Shown here: positions 1 through 9,028 of the stretch, one piece after another
Layout: the number at the start of each line of letters is the position of its first letter
Numbering within the stretch: the first letter of the stretch is position 1
Assembly (NCBI RefSeq): GCF_009908285.1
Contig: NZ_JAAARM010000038.1
Coordinates: 1 to 53,196 of the forward strand
Length of the DNA: 53,196 nt
Direction: 5' to 3'
Source: Pseudomonas sp. Fl4BN1
GTDB lineage: Bacteria; Pseudomonadota; Gammaproteobacteria; Pseudomonadales; Pseudomonadaceae
Position numbers and translations under genes: made by a program
Notes under the pieces: model-generated
The model's input: the letters and a program-made list of their open reading frames with translations, nothing else
Database searches by the model: none
What the model was told of the DNA's origin: nothing

Positions 1-60
1 GCAGGGGGCTGTCCAGTGTTGTGTCGTGCGTGCCTGCATCAGTGCTGAAGGGGGGCGGCT

Positions 61-969
61 TCAATTGTCTTGGCTGTGATCGGCACACAGCTCGTACACA
101 CAGCCGCGTAGCCAGCGATGGGCCGGGTCGGCCTCCATGCGCGGGTGCCAGAGCATGGAAATGGTCATGCCCTGCAACGCCAGCGGCAGGCTGAAACTGT
201 GCAGGCCGTCGCGCAGGCTGGCGGTGTGGCGCTCGGGCACCGTGGCGATCAGGTCCGAGCCCCGGGCCAGGGCCAGGGCTGCGGAAAAACCGCCGACCTG
301 GGCGACGATTTCCCGCTCCAGGCCCAGGCTGCTCAAGGCGTGGTCGATGCGCCCATGGCCCTGTCCCTGGCGCGCCAGCAGGATGTGCTGGCCTGCCGCA
401 TAGCGTTTCGCAGTGACCTTGCCCCGGCTTAGCGGATGTCCGGCACGCACCACGCCAATCAGGCGGTCGCGATACAGCGCACGGGTGCGCAGTTCGGGGC
501 TGGTGTGTGCGTCGATCACCGCGGTTTCCAGGTCGACGCTGGCTTCGCGCAGGGGCGTGCTGTCGCGGGTGAGCTTGTTAACGAAATGCAGGCGCACCTG
601 GGGCGCCTCGGCGCGCAGGCGAGTGATCAGCGCCGGGCCGAAGTTCTCTACAAAACCATCGCGGCTGCGCAGGGTAAAGGTGCGCACCAGGTGCTTGAGG
701 TCGATCTGCTGGGCAGGAAGCAGCAGCGCCTGGGCATCCTCCAGCACTGTGCCGACCCGCTGGCGCAGTTCCAGGGCCCGGGGTGTGGGCACCAGGCCGC
801 GTCCGGCACGCACCAGCAGCGGGTCGCCGGTGGTCTGCCGCAAGCGCGCCAGGGCCCGGCTCATGGCCGAAGGGCTCAGTTGCAGGCGCGCCGCCGCCCG
901 CGCCACGCTGCCTTCACTCAGCAGTACGTCCAGGGTCAGCAGCAGGTTCAGATCGGCAGTTGTCGGCAT
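61..969 (-). CDS. LysR-family transcriptional regulator
   Basis: A 302-residue LysR-type regulator. An N-terminal winged helix-turn-helix spans about residues 5-65 and contains GSVARAAARLQLSPSAMSRA, the typical recognition-helix pattern. A substrate-binding-like effector domain follows from about residue 90. The length is normal for the family. It is divergent from the drug exporter that starts at 1097, with a 127-base gap, so it most likely controls that gene and itself; this is inferred from position. The inducer cannot be read from the sequence. The start codon has no strong ribosome binding site, but the preserved N-terminal domain supports it. Confidence 0.9.
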   Translation of the reverse strand: MPTTADLNLLLTLDVLLSEGSVARAAARLQLSPSAMSRALARLRQTTGDPLLVRAGRGLVPTPRALELRQRVGTVLEDAQALLLPAQQIDLKHLVRTFTLRSRDGFVENFGPALITRLRAEAPQVRLHFVNKLTRDSTPLREASVDLETAVIDAHTSPELRTRALYRDRLIGVVRAGHPLSRGKVTAKRYAAGQHILLARQGQGHGRIDHALSSLGLEREIVAQVGGFSAALALARGSDLIATVPERHTASLRDGLHSFSLPLALQGMTISMLWHPRMEADPAHRWLRGCVYELCADHSQDN

Positions 970-1096
970 GGGGGCAATCTAGCACGGCCAAGGGTGATAG
1001 CGCGTGGCGTGCATTGATTAGCTGCAAGACAGGCGTCTTCCGCCTGGTCTGGAAGCTGAATAGGCTGGCGACACCCTCATTCATGGAGCAGCGCCA

Positions 1097-2545
1097 ATGA
1101 CCTCCCTAGCCACGCCGGCGACTGTCGAAGCCTTGCCATCCCGGGCCCGCTGGGCCCTGGGCAGCCTGTCCCTGGCGATGCTGATGCCGTCGCTGGATAC
1201 CAGTATTGCCAACGCCGGATTGCCGACCCTGGCCCAGGCGTTGGGCGCCTCGTTCCAGCAGGTGCAGTGGATTGTCCTGGCCTATCTGCTGGCGATAACC
1301 ACGCTGATCGCCAGTGTCGGCCGCCTGGGAGACCTGCTCGGCCGACGCCGCCTGCTGCTGGGCGGGATCGCGCTGTTCACCCTGGCTTCGCTGTGCTGCG
1401 GCCTGGCCCCGAACCTTGGCTGGTTGCTGGCGGCCCGGGCCCTGCAAGGCGTGGGCGCGGCGCTGATGTTGGCGCTGAGCATCGCCCTGGTGGCGGACAG
1501 CGTGCCCAAGGCCCGCACCGGCAGCGCCATGGGCTTGCTGGGAACCCTGTCGGCGCTGGGCACCAGCGTCGGGCCGTCCCTGGGTGGGCTGCTGATTGCC
1601 AGCGTTGGCTGGCGCTGGATCTTCCTGGTCAACGTGCCCCTGGGGATCGTCACTCTGCTACTGGCCTGGCGCAGCCTGGCTGTGGACGTGCGGCCCAACG
1701 TGGCGACGCGGTTGGCCTTCGACTATCCCGGCACGCTGCTGCTGGCCCTGGCCCTGGCGGCCTACGCCCTGGCCCTGACACTGGGGCAGGATCTGCTGGC
1801 GCCCTTGAACCTGGGATTACTGGCGCTGGCGATACTGGCCTCGGCGCTGCTGGTAGGGGTGCAGCGCCGGGCCGCGGCGCCACTGTTCCAGCCGGCGCTG
1901 CTGCGCCTGCACGGATTGCGCGTGCGCCTGCTGCTGAACCTGCTGGTGTCCACGGTGATCATGTCGACCCTGGTGGTGGGGCCGTTCTACCTGGCTCGCG
2001 GCCTTGGCCTCGAGCCTCTGTTGGTGGGCTTGAGCCTGTCGGTCGGGCCGTTGGTGGCGACACTCGCGGGATGGCCGGCGGGGCGTCTGGTGGACCGCCT
2101 GGGTGCCCGTTGCATGTCCCGCAGTGGCCTGCTGGGCATGTTGCTCGGCCTGCTGGCCCTGGCGCTGCTGCCCGGCAGCCTGGGATTGGCCGGGTATCTC
2201 ACGCCGCTGGCCCTGGTGACGGCGGGCTACGCGCTGTTCCAGGCGGCCAACAACAGCCTGGTGATGCTCGACGTGGACCCGCAGCAACGTGGGCTGACCG
2301 CGGGCTTGCTGAGCCTGTCGCGCAATCTCGGCCTGATCAGCGGCACCGCCGCCATGGGCGCACTGTTTGCCTGGATCAACAGCGCCAGCGCAGTCACCCG
2401 GACTATGCCCGAGGCGGTCGGCGCTGCCATGCACGGGACTTATGGCGTGGCTGCCCTGCTGATTGCCCTGGCCCTGATGCTGGCCTTGAGCGACCGGCTG
2501 TCAGTGCCTGGCGAGCCCCCTTGTGAGCGGCTGCGCCCGGGCTAA
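1097..2545 (+). CDS. MFS drug exporter, DHA2 (14-TM) type
   Basis: A 482-residue, very hydrophobic inner-membrane protein of the major facilitator superfamily. The first loop carries LDTSIANAGLP, the TM1 motif of the EmrB/QacA (DHA2) branch. It is followed by WIVLAYLLA and GRLGDLLGRRR, which is MFS motif A. Length and spacing fit 14 transmembrane segments. The family exports drugs or metabolites by proton antiport. GGAG lies about 10 bases before the ATG. The gene is divergent from a LysR regulator and only 34 bases before a phosphatase gene, so the latter may be co-transcribed. The substrate is unknown. Confidence 0.9.
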   Translation: MTSLATPATVEALPSRARWALGSLSLAMLMPSLDTSIANAGLPTLAQALGASFQQVQWIVLAYLLAITTLIASVGRLGDLLGRRRLLLGGIALFTLASLCCGLAPNLGWLLAARALQGVGAALMLALSIALVADSVPKARTGSAMGLLGTLSALGTSVGPSLGGLLIASVGWRWIFLVNVPLGIVTLLLAWRSLAVDVRPNVATRLAFDYPGTLLLALALAAYALALTLGQDLLAPLNLGLLALAILASALLVGVQRRAAAPLFQPALLRLHGLRVRLLLNLLVSTVIMSTLVVGPFYLARGLGLEPLLVGLSLSVGPLVATLAGWPAGRLVDRLGARCMSRSGLLGMLLGLLALALLPGSLGLAGYLTPLALVTAGYALFQAANNSLVMLDVDPQQRGLTAGLLSLSRNLGLISGTAAMGALFAWINSASAVTRTMPEAVGAAMHGTYGVAALLIALALMLALSDRLSVPGEPPCERLRPG

Positions 2546-2579
2546 TCTGCCAATACCATCACGCAGGGAGCCGGTCATC

Positions 2580-4307
2580 ATGAGCACACTACGTACGCCA
2601 TCCTTGGGCCCGATTGTCGGGCACACCACTGACACTTCCTGCCGTTTATGGATCGCCGCATCGGATGCCCTGGACGAGAAGGGAGTGGCCGAGGACATCC
2701 GCACCATCGGGGTCATTGGCGTGGTGGGCAGCAATGGCCGGGTTGCCGGCGAGAACATCTTCTACTTCCGCCTGCGCCGCGAGTATCACCGTACCGGCAC
2801 CTTCAACCTTGGCGTCGACCTCAACCTGTGGCGCAACGAAGCCGAGCGCAAACAACTCAAGCCTTTCCTCCTGAGCCCCGCGACTCACTACCGGGTGCGC
2901 ATGGCGTCGCTCAACGTTGACGATGCCGGCTCCATTGACGACGAGGTTCCCAGCGAGTCGGTGGTGCAACGCCTGCCTGCGGCCTCGGCCTGGGCCAATG
3001 ATCTGAATCGCACCGGGATCGACAAGATGTATGTCGAAGCCGAGTTCACGACCCACGCCAGTGCGCCGGCTGCGGACCCATCACAACCGCTGAGTTTCCT
3101 CCTGGGCTCCTGCCGCTATCCCGGGTTGCCCTGGCAGCGCAAGGATTCGGATGCGATCTTTGGGCCGATGCTCAACACCCAGGGAGATGTGCAGTTTGTG
3201 CTGATGGTGGGCGACCAGATCTACGCCGACGAATTCAACCGGTACGTACCCATTGGCCGGGCGGACAGTTACAAGGAGTTCGAGGAGCGCTACCACACCG
3301 CTTTTGGTTCGCCGAACATCAGCCGACTGCTGGCGCGCAAGCCCACCTACATGATCCTCGATGATCATGAAATCGAAGACAACTGGACCCAGGACCGCAT
3401 CGGCAAGAGCAGCAAGCGCACGCTGTTCAATTGGGCCATGGGGGCATACATGAGCTATCAGTGGAGCCACGGGCCACGCTTTGAGGACAGCTATGTCCAT
3501 GGGCGCACGATGACCGGTAACGATGTCTATTTGAAACACCAGGCGGTCAATCAACTGTTCTACGATTTTTCCTGTGCCAACTATCCGTTCTTCGTCCTCG
3601 ACACCCGCACCCAGCGTTTTCTCGATGATGTGCCAGGGGCCTTGACCGACAACCACTTGCTGGGCCGGCCGTCGTTGCACCCGTCCGAGCCCAGCCAGCT
3701 CGACCGGCTCTGTGCCTGGCTGGTGCATATGCAGAAAGATCGAGGCAACATGCCGAAGTTCATCGTCAGCTCCAGCGTCTTCGTGCCCAATGGCGTGGAT
3801 ACCGCGGGCGAGGGTGAGCGTTACGACCGGCGCAAGAATGAAAGCGACGCCTGGTCGGCGTTCCCCAGCACCCGCAGCACGGTGCTGGAAACCATTGGCC
3901 GCAACGGTGTGCAGAACGTGGTGTTCCTGTCCGGGGATATTCATTGTTCGAACATCTCCCAGCTGGAGTTCAGTAACGGGGTCCAGGGGATCGTGGCGTA
4001 TGCCGTCACCTCATCGGCGTTCTACTGGCCATTTTCCTTCGCCGACGGTGACCCGGCCGGTTACGTGCATGACTCGCGATCGGCACAGACCCCCGACAGC
4101 TTTCCCCTGAAAAACGGGCCGGGCGTTATGGACTACCGTACCTGGGCCTTCACCCAGGCGGACAACTTCGCACGGATCGACCTGCATCCTGGCACCGCGG
4201 AGATGCTGGTGCAGTTCTACGATGCTGACGGCGCCCCCCTGGTGACCCGCAAGCAGGATGACTCAGTGAACGACCAGCCGCAGCGGCTCAAGCTGTTGCC
4301 CTGGTAG
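2580..4307 (+). CDS. PhoD-like metallophosphatase
   Basis: A 575-residue alkaline phosphatase D-family protein. Metal and active-site signatures are visible: GDQIYAD at 211-217, DDHE at 261-264 and SGDIHC at 451-456, in the order expected of the PhoD metallophosphatase core. The N-terminal 170 residues form a beta-rich domain. Unlike classical secreted PhoD, no Tat or Sec signal is visible, so the enzyme should act in the cytoplasm unless it is exported in another way. The ATG at 2580 was preferred over an upstream alternative at 2523 because AGGGAG lies just before it and the upstream option would overlap the exporter gene. The substrate is unknown; a phosphodiester is possible. Confidence 0.88.
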   Translation: MSTLRTPSLGPIVGHTTDTSCRLWIAASDALDEKGVAEDIRTIGVIGVVGSNGRVAGENIFYFRLRREYHRTGTFNLGVDLNLWRNEAERKQLKPFLLSPATHYRVRMASLNVDDAGSIDDEVPSESVVQRLPAASAWANDLNRTGIDKMYVEAEFTTHASAPAADPSQPLSFLLGSCRYPGLPWQRKDSDAIFGPMLNTQGDVQFVLMVGDQIYADEFNRYVPIGRADSYKEFEERYHTAFGSPNISRLLARKPTYMILDDHEIEDNWTQDRIGKSSKRTLFNWAMGAYMSYQWSHGPRFEDSYVHGRTMTGNDVYLKHQAVNQLFYDFSCANYPFFVLDTRTQRFLDDVPGALTDNHLLGRPSLHPSEPSQLDRLCAWLVHMQKDRGNMPKFIVSSSVFVPNGVDTAGEGERYDRRKNESDAWSAFPSTRSTVLETIGRNGVQNVVFLSGDIHCSNISQLEFSNGVQGIVAYAVTSSAFYWPFSFADGDPAGYVHDSRSAQTPDSFPLKNGPGVMDYRTWAFTQADNFARIDLHPGTAEMLVQFYDADGAPLVTRKQDDSVNDQPQRLKLLPW

Positions 4308-4364
4308 CTCGTTGGTCGAACGAATGATGGATAATCAACGTGCCGAGACTGTCCGCCCGTATTA

Positions 4365-4387
4365 GCCTCTGGTCGGCGACCAGAGGC
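4365..4387. terminator. Strong stem-loop after phoD-like gene
   Basis: A perfect 10-bp inverted repeat (GCCTCTGGTC / GACCAGAGGC) with a 3-base loop, 58 bases after the phosphatase stop. It lacks a clear T-run, so it may be a terminator or a transcript-end stabiliser. It also sits just upstream of the low-GC gene at 4450. Confidence 0.5.
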
Positions 4388-4449
4388 GTGTCGGTGGGCT
4401 GTCTTGGTCGTGGGGTTTGCAATCGATCAGTCAGTCAAGGATGTCATGC

Positions 4450-5628
4450 ATGCGGCTAGGCCAGCAGGAAATTAACGGCAATATTGGTGAGTACAAAACC
4501 TCGGCGCTGTTGTTGAAGCGATTCTGGGTATTGAAACGCACACCGGATGTGGATGGTTCCGACTTCCTGGTGCAGTTTCCACAGACCGATCTTGAGTCCA
4601 TCAGGGCGGCTGCCGGGGGCATTCAATGCTTTGGCATTGTCCAGTCCAAGTACTTTGAGAAGAAAAACCCGGTACGGATTCAAAAGCACTATGTGCTGGA
4701 CCAACAGGTTCCGCGCAGTGATTTTTTTTGCCTGATTCACTCCCAGGATGATCAGGGTAATGACCGCACCTATTTCTTTTGTGCGAAAGAGATTGTCGAG
4801 AGTTTCGAAGATAAAGGTGATCAGTATGTGTTCTCGATCACTAAGAAGAGAACTTACGAGAAGTACAGGAATCGTAGCGCCGATGTGATTTTCAATAGCA
4901 TTGAAAATGGCATGTACGAGGCAGATGTCGCGAATAACAAAGTTTATATCAATAAAATATTCGAACGCATCATTACACCGACGCAGCATTATCAGACGGC
5001 ACCAGACTTCGAGTATTCATTGCGGATTGTTGACGGGGTCAGGGTGGTGCTTTGCCACGACCGCCAATCATCACGCAAGCATCTGCTGGAAGGTCGGCGT
5101 GACCTGCATGCCAACCAGGGTGAATATGGCTGGGGTGGTACTGGCACCGGCAGCAAGTTTTTGGCGGTGTCCATGCTGGCTCACCACTTGGATGGTGCGA
5201 CACCCGATGAAGACGATATCAACGCGCTTTTGAATAACTTGATTGCACGGCTCGATTTCCTTGGAGAACATCGTATCTCCAGTGCGGATGTGTGTTTTGC
5301 CCTGATGAAAGTCACTTCCCAAGGTCAGTTGCTACTAAACAAGACTCGAGCCGAATTGGTGCAGGATGAGCAATTCTCAAGGGAGTTTTTCATTATCAAT
5401 GACCTGATCGGCAAAACTCTGCATATGGAATGTTATCGCGGAGAAAAGTATGAGGTTGCCGTGGAGGAGAAACTGATCAGTCAGGTCTCTATCTTTTTAC
5501 CTGTAGCGAAAAAGAACCTAGACGCGACGTCCAACAAACTACTGGCAGTGGTAGCGCTGCAGCGAGAGTGGGAGAACGGCAAGGTTTCCGAGATCCTTGG
5601 CATTCAAGGGATTTACTACGATAACTAG
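4450..5628 (+). CDS. Unknown protein, PD-(D/E)XK-like N-terminus
   Basis: A 392-residue protein I do not recognise by name. Its N-terminus resembles DUF4365-type PD-(D/E)XK nuclease-fold domains: GNIGEY at 10-15 with E14, then PDVDGSDFLVQ at 32-42 with D38, then IVQSKY at 63-68 giving a QxK. The rest (about 130-392) is mixed alpha/beta with no motif I can name. ATG 4450 is chosen because AAGG lies 9 bases upstream; a TTG at 4417 and an ATG at 4441 are alternatives. The gene has visibly lower GC than its neighbours, which suggests transfer. It converges on a membrane-protein gene with a 4-base overlap, so the two may be a recent insertion or a functional pair. Confidence 0.75.
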   Translation: MRLGQQEINGNIGEYKTSALLLKRFWVLKRTPDVDGSDFLVQFPQTDLESIRAAAGGIQCFGIVQSKYFEKKNPVRIQKHYVLDQQVPRSDFFCLIHSQDDQGNDRTYFFCAKEIVESFEDKGDQYVFSITKKRTYEKYRNRSADVIFNSIENGMYEADVANNKVYINKIFERIITPTQHYQTAPDFEYSLRIVDGVRVVLCHDRQSSRKHLLEGRRDLHANQGEYGWGGTGTGSKFLAVSMLAHHLDGATPDEDDINALLNNLIARLDFLGEHRISSADVCFALMKVTSQGQLLLNKTRAELVQDEQFSREFFIINDLIGKTLHMECYRGEKYEVAVEEKLISQVSIFLPVAKKNLDATSNKLLAVVALQREWENGKVSEILGIQGIYYDN

Positions 5629-6314
5629 ATCGCTCCTTGGGAGCCCCTGGGCTTTGGCTGCTGTCCTGGTTTCTTGACGTAGAGTTCATGCAGGTCCTTT
5701 ACTCGGCCAAGAAACATCGCCTGGCGAAAGAGCATGGAAGCGACAAGCGCCGCGGCAATACAGAAGTACAGCATTTTGTACTGGGGGATAGGGATGAAGT
5801 TCGGAGTCTTGTAGTTCAATTCCAACAAGGCCAAGACAACGAAGCCAGTCAACAGATTCTGGCACAGCGTGACTTCAGCCATGGCTTTGATCAGGATCTT
5901 GCCCGCACCATCGTTTTCCTTGATGACTTGATCGATATTCTTTGAAACGGCTTTCCATTTCTGGGTAAAGCGCAGCGGCTGCTGGCTTGCCAGGCCCATC
6001 AATTCGGTCATGTTTCTGGTGCAGGCCAATATTGCGATGGACAGCAGGTCCCAGAGGATGGCGAAACCGGTGAAGACGATGCCTGATACGTAGCTCAGGA
6101 TGATCAGCACAATTAGCAAGGCCCCGGTAATGGCGCTCGGAACATCCTCTTGTTCTACGCCCGGCAGGATCGGGTACTTGAAGGAAAGGACTATCCAGAA
6201 CGCCATGCCTGGGCAGACCCGGGCAATCAGGTCGTAATAGACGTTGGGAACGACGTTCATGATCGACGTGAGTCCGCCGCCGCTCTCGCCTTTGCTGCTC
6301 TTGTCGTCGCTCAT
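5625..6314 (-). CDS. Unknown multi-pass membrane protein
   Basis: A 229-residue protein with four or five hydrophobic segments, at about 33-50, 60-80, 82-100, 150-168 and 180-197. A soluble stretch of about 45 residues sits between the second and third clusters, and the C-terminus is basic and proline-rich. I do not recognise the family. The start at 6314 is preceded by GAAGG at good spacing. Its stop codon interleaves with the stop of the convergent gene at 4450-5628: the shared CTAG gives a TAG on each strand. No signal peptide or catalytic motif is seen. A role as membrane partner of the adjacent nuclease-fold-like protein is possible but unproven. Confidence 0.75.
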   Translation of the reverse strand: MSDDKSSKGESGGGLTSIMNVVPNVYYDLIARVCPGMAFWIVLSFKYPILPGVEQEDVPSAITGALLIVLIILSYVSGIVFTGFAILWDLLSIAILACTRNMTELMGLASQQPLRFTQKWKAVSKNIDQVIKENDGAGKILIKAMAEVTLCQNLLTGFVVLALLELNYKTPNFIPIPQYKMLYFCIAAALVASMLFRQAMFLGRVKDLHELYVKKPGQQPKPRGSQGAI

Positions 6315-6387
6315 TGCATAGGCCTTCGCTAAGAGAACCTGGGTGGTTAACTCATAGGTGAAGGTTGATCGTCTGTCTACTGTATCG

Positions 6388-6416
6388 GGAGCATGGCAAG
6401 AGCCAGGCCATGCTCC
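6388..6416 (-). terminator. Inverted repeat downstream of lysA
   Basis: A perfect 10-bp inverted repeat (GGAGCATGGC / GCCATGCTCC) with a 9-base loop, 36 bases past the lysA stop. No T-run follows, so termination activity is only probable. Confidence 0.45.
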
Positions 6417-6452
6417 AGAACAGAGGTGGCAGGGTGAGGACTCGTTAGACCC

Positions 6453-7685
6453 TCAGAGCCCCAGCTCCAGCTCCAGCAGGTCGGCCAATGGCTGGCGCCG
6501 GCGGATCAGCCTCGGCTGGCCGTTCTCGAACAGCACTTCCGGCAGCAGCGGCCGGCTGTTGTAGTTGGAGGACATGCTGGCGCCGTAGGCACCGGTGTCA
6601 TGCAGCACCAGCAAGTCGCCGACCTGGGCCTGGGGCAGCAGGTGCGGGGTCAGGCATTCGTCGTCCTGGGTGAAGATATCGCCGGATTCGCACAGTGGGC
6701 CGCCGACCACGGTGGGCTGTTGCGGGCGTGCAACGGGCTGGCCGTTGGCATCCAGCAGGCTCATGCCGTGATAGGCGCCGTACATCGCTGGGCGCATCAG
6801 GTCGTTGAAGCCGGTGTCGACCAGCACGAAGTGGTGTTGGCCGGCGGTCTTCACCACCCGCACTTCGCTCACCAGGCAGCCGGCCTCGGCCACCAGGAAA
6901 CGCCCCGGTTCGATTTCCATGCGCACGCCGTGGCCCAGGTAGGCTTCGATCTCCCGGCGTGCGAGGCTCCAGGCGCTGGCGTAGCGCTGCACATCCACCG
7001 GGGTGTCGCCTTCGCGGTAAGGCGTCGACAGGCCGCCGCCGATGGAGAAGGCCTCGATGTCGTGGTCCAGGGATTTGACCGCCGCGACCATCGCCGCGCC
7101 GACTTGCTCCAGGTGGTCGTAGTCGACTCCGGAGCCGATGTGCATGTGCAGGCCCACCAGGTGCAGACCGTACTGACGGATCACCGCCAAGGCTTCGCCG
7201 ACCTGATCGTGCCAGATGCCATGCTTGCTGTTTTCCCCGCCGGTATTGGTCTTGCGGCTATGGCCGTGGCCGAAGCCCGGGTTGATCCGCAGCCAGACCC
7301 GGTGGCCCGGGGATTTCGCGCCCAACTGGCGGAGCATGTCGATGGAGCCGGCGTTGACTTCCACCTGCAATTCCACCACCCGGTTCAGGGTCGCTTCGTC
7401 GAACAGATCGCAGGTGAAGACGATGCCCGCGTCGACGGGGCTGAAGCCGGCCAGCAGGGCCCGTTCGATTTCTCCCAGGGAGACGGCGTCCACACGCACC
7501 CCGGCTTCGCGGATCAAGCGTAGCAGGTGCAGGTTGGACGAGGCCTTCTGCGCGTAGCGCACTACGTCAAAGCCCTGCAGTTGAGCAATCCGCGCCTGGA
7601 TGGTGGCAGCGTCATAGCACCACAGTGGGGTGCCGTACTGGCGGGCGGCGGCGACAAGTTGAGCAGGGGAGAAGGGGATGGCCAT
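6453..7685 (-). CDS. lysA: Diaminopimelate decarboxylase
   Basis: A 410-residue fold-III PLP enzyme that converts meso-diaminopimelate to L-lysine in the last step of lysine synthesis. The PLP lysine is K47 in VVRYAQKASSN. HIGSGVDY and SIGGGLSTPY bind phosphate and cofactor, and CESGDIF near the C-terminus supplies the active-site cysteine region contributed across the dimer. Length matches LysA and not the shorter ornithine decarboxylases. It is divergent from a LysR-type gene at 7816, the classical arrangement in which LysR activates lysA. The start at 7685 has only a weak ribosome binding site. Confidence 0.9.
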   Translation of the reverse strand: MAIPFSPAQLVAAARQYGTPLWCYDAATIQARIAQLQGFDVVRYAQKASSNLHLLRLIREAGVRVDAVSLGEIERALLAGFSPVDAGIVFTCDLFDEATLNRVVELQVEVNAGSIDMLRQLGAKSPGHRVWLRINPGFGHGHSRKTNTGGENSKHGIWHDQVGEALAVIRQYGLHLVGLHMHIGSGVDYDHLEQVGAAMVAAVKSLDHDIEAFSIGGGLSTPYREGDTPVDVQRYASAWSLARREIEAYLGHGVRMEIEPGRFLVAEAGCLVSEVRVVKTAGQHHFVLVDTGFNDLMRPAMYGAYHGMSLLDANGQPVARPQQPTVVGGPLCESGDIFTQDDECLTPHLLPQAQVGDLLVLHDTGAYGASMSSNYNSRPLLPEVLFENGQPRLIRRRQPLADLLELELGL

Positions 7686-7773
7686 GGCGATTGCAGTCTG
7701 TGGTCAGTGGGAGAGCCGGCATCATGCCGATTCTTGGCTATTCAATAAAATACCTATTCTTTGTTTGGTAATT

Positions 7774-7786
7774 CATATCTGATATG
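7774..7786. promoter_or_regulatory. Candidate LysR operator in lysA/lysR gap
   Basis: CATATC-T-GATATG is a 13-base palindrome in the AT-rich 130-base divergent region between lysA and the LysR-type gene. Its symmetric T...A ends fit the T-N11-A LysR box. Function is inferred from position. Confidence 0.45.
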
Positions 7787-7815
7787 GGCTGTTTGATTGA
7801 GCGAGTCTTCCCTCC

Positions 7816-8733
7816 ATGGCTATTTCCCTGCGGCATATCGAAGTGTTCCGCGCCATCATGCAGGCCGGCAGCGTCACCGGCGCCGCGCGGTTGCTGTTCA
7901 CCTCGCAGCCGACGGTGAGCCGCGAGCTGGCGCGGCTGGAGGCCCTGTCCGGTTTGTGCCTGTTCGACCGCGAGGGCGGGCGCCTGTTGCCCACGGCCCA
8001 GGCCATGCTGTTGCTGGAAGAAGTGGAGCGGGCCTACGTCGGCCTGGAGCGGATCAACAGCGTGGCGCAGTCGATCCGCCGTTTCGAGCACGGCCAGTTG
8101 AGCCTGAGCTGCCTGCCGCTGTTCTCCCAGACCTTGCTGCCGCAGGTGTGCAAGCATTTCCAGGCGCAGCACCCGGGCATCGGCCTGAGCATCACCGCCC
8201 AGGAATCGCCGTTGCTGGAAGAGTCCCTCAGCGCCCAGCGCTATGACCTCGGCTTGACGGAAAGCGAGCACCTGCCCCGGGGCACCCAGGGTGAATTGCT
8301 GTTCTGCGCCGACATGGTGTGCATCCTGCCTGAAGGGCATCGGTTGTTGGCCAAGGCGCAGCTGTCGCTGGAGGATTTTCGCGGCGAGAACTTCATCAAC
8401 CTCTCGGGCCTGGACATCTACCGGCAAACCCTGGATGAGCATTTCCGCCTGGCCGGGGTCGATCGCCGGGTGGTGATCGAAACCACTAACGCCGCTTCGG
8501 TGTGCGCCATGGTGCGTCAGCAACTGGGGGTGGCGATCATCAATCCGCTGAGCGCCATGGAAGAGGCGGGCCGGGGCCTGGCGATCCGCCCGATCGAGCT
8601 GTCGGTGCCTTATCGGGTGATGTTGATCCGTCCGGATTACCGGCCGTCTTCGAGTTTTGTCGAGAGTTTCTGCGTAGCACTGCGCAGTGCGGCCCGGCAG
8701 TTGCTGGAGGCGTTGGCGAGCGGCCCGGACTGA
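7816..8733 (+). CDS. lysR: LysR-type activator of lysA
   Basis: A 305-residue LysR-type regulator. The DNA-binding domain at about 2-62 contains RHIEVFRAIMQAGSVTGAAR and SQPTVSRELARLE. The effector-binding domain runs from about 90 to 295. It is divergent from lysA and is therefore probably the eponymous LysR, which activates lysA and represses itself in response to diaminopimelate and lysine. That role is known for the E. coli pair and inferred here from the arrangement. Length and domain order are normal. Confidence 0.88.
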   Translation: MAISLRHIEVFRAIMQAGSVTGAARLLFTSQPTVSRELARLEALSGLCLFDREGGRLLPTAQAMLLLEEVERAYVGLERINSVAQSIRRFEHGQLSLSCLPLFSQTLLPQVCKHFQAQHPGIGLSITAQESPLLEESLSAQRYDLGLTESEHLPRGTQGELLFCADMVCILPEGHRLLAKAQLSLEDFRGENFINLSGLDIYRQTLDEHFRLAGVDRRVVIETTNAASVCAMVRQQLGVAIINPLSAMEEAGRGLAIRPIELSVPYRVMLIRPDYRPSSSFVESFCVALRSAARQLLEALASGPD

Positions 8734-9028
8734 CAGCCTTCATCGGCTTTTATCCAGGGGCTGCAGCACGTGTTTTGCGGCCGTTCGATAAAGGGCCCGC
8801 TACCTGCGGGTTGTTGCTTGAGGGCGTCGATACCCAGCCCTTGCAACGCAGTGCTGCCGGGCAAGTGGTCGGGCAGCTCCAGGCGATCTTGCGCCTGTAA
8901 GTCGCTGAAGAGGGGGGAGCCATTTGCGGGATGGGAGCCCGATGCAGGCGAAGCTGCACCGGGGTGTTGCCGCCCGGCCGCCGGATGTCGCGGGTCCGAG
9001 GGCCGGGCGTTGAACGCGGGAGGGTTGT

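Noticed and set aside
8734..9028. A gene between the lysR and thiolase stops
   Set aside because: Open frames exist on both strands but none has a start signal or protein-like composition.
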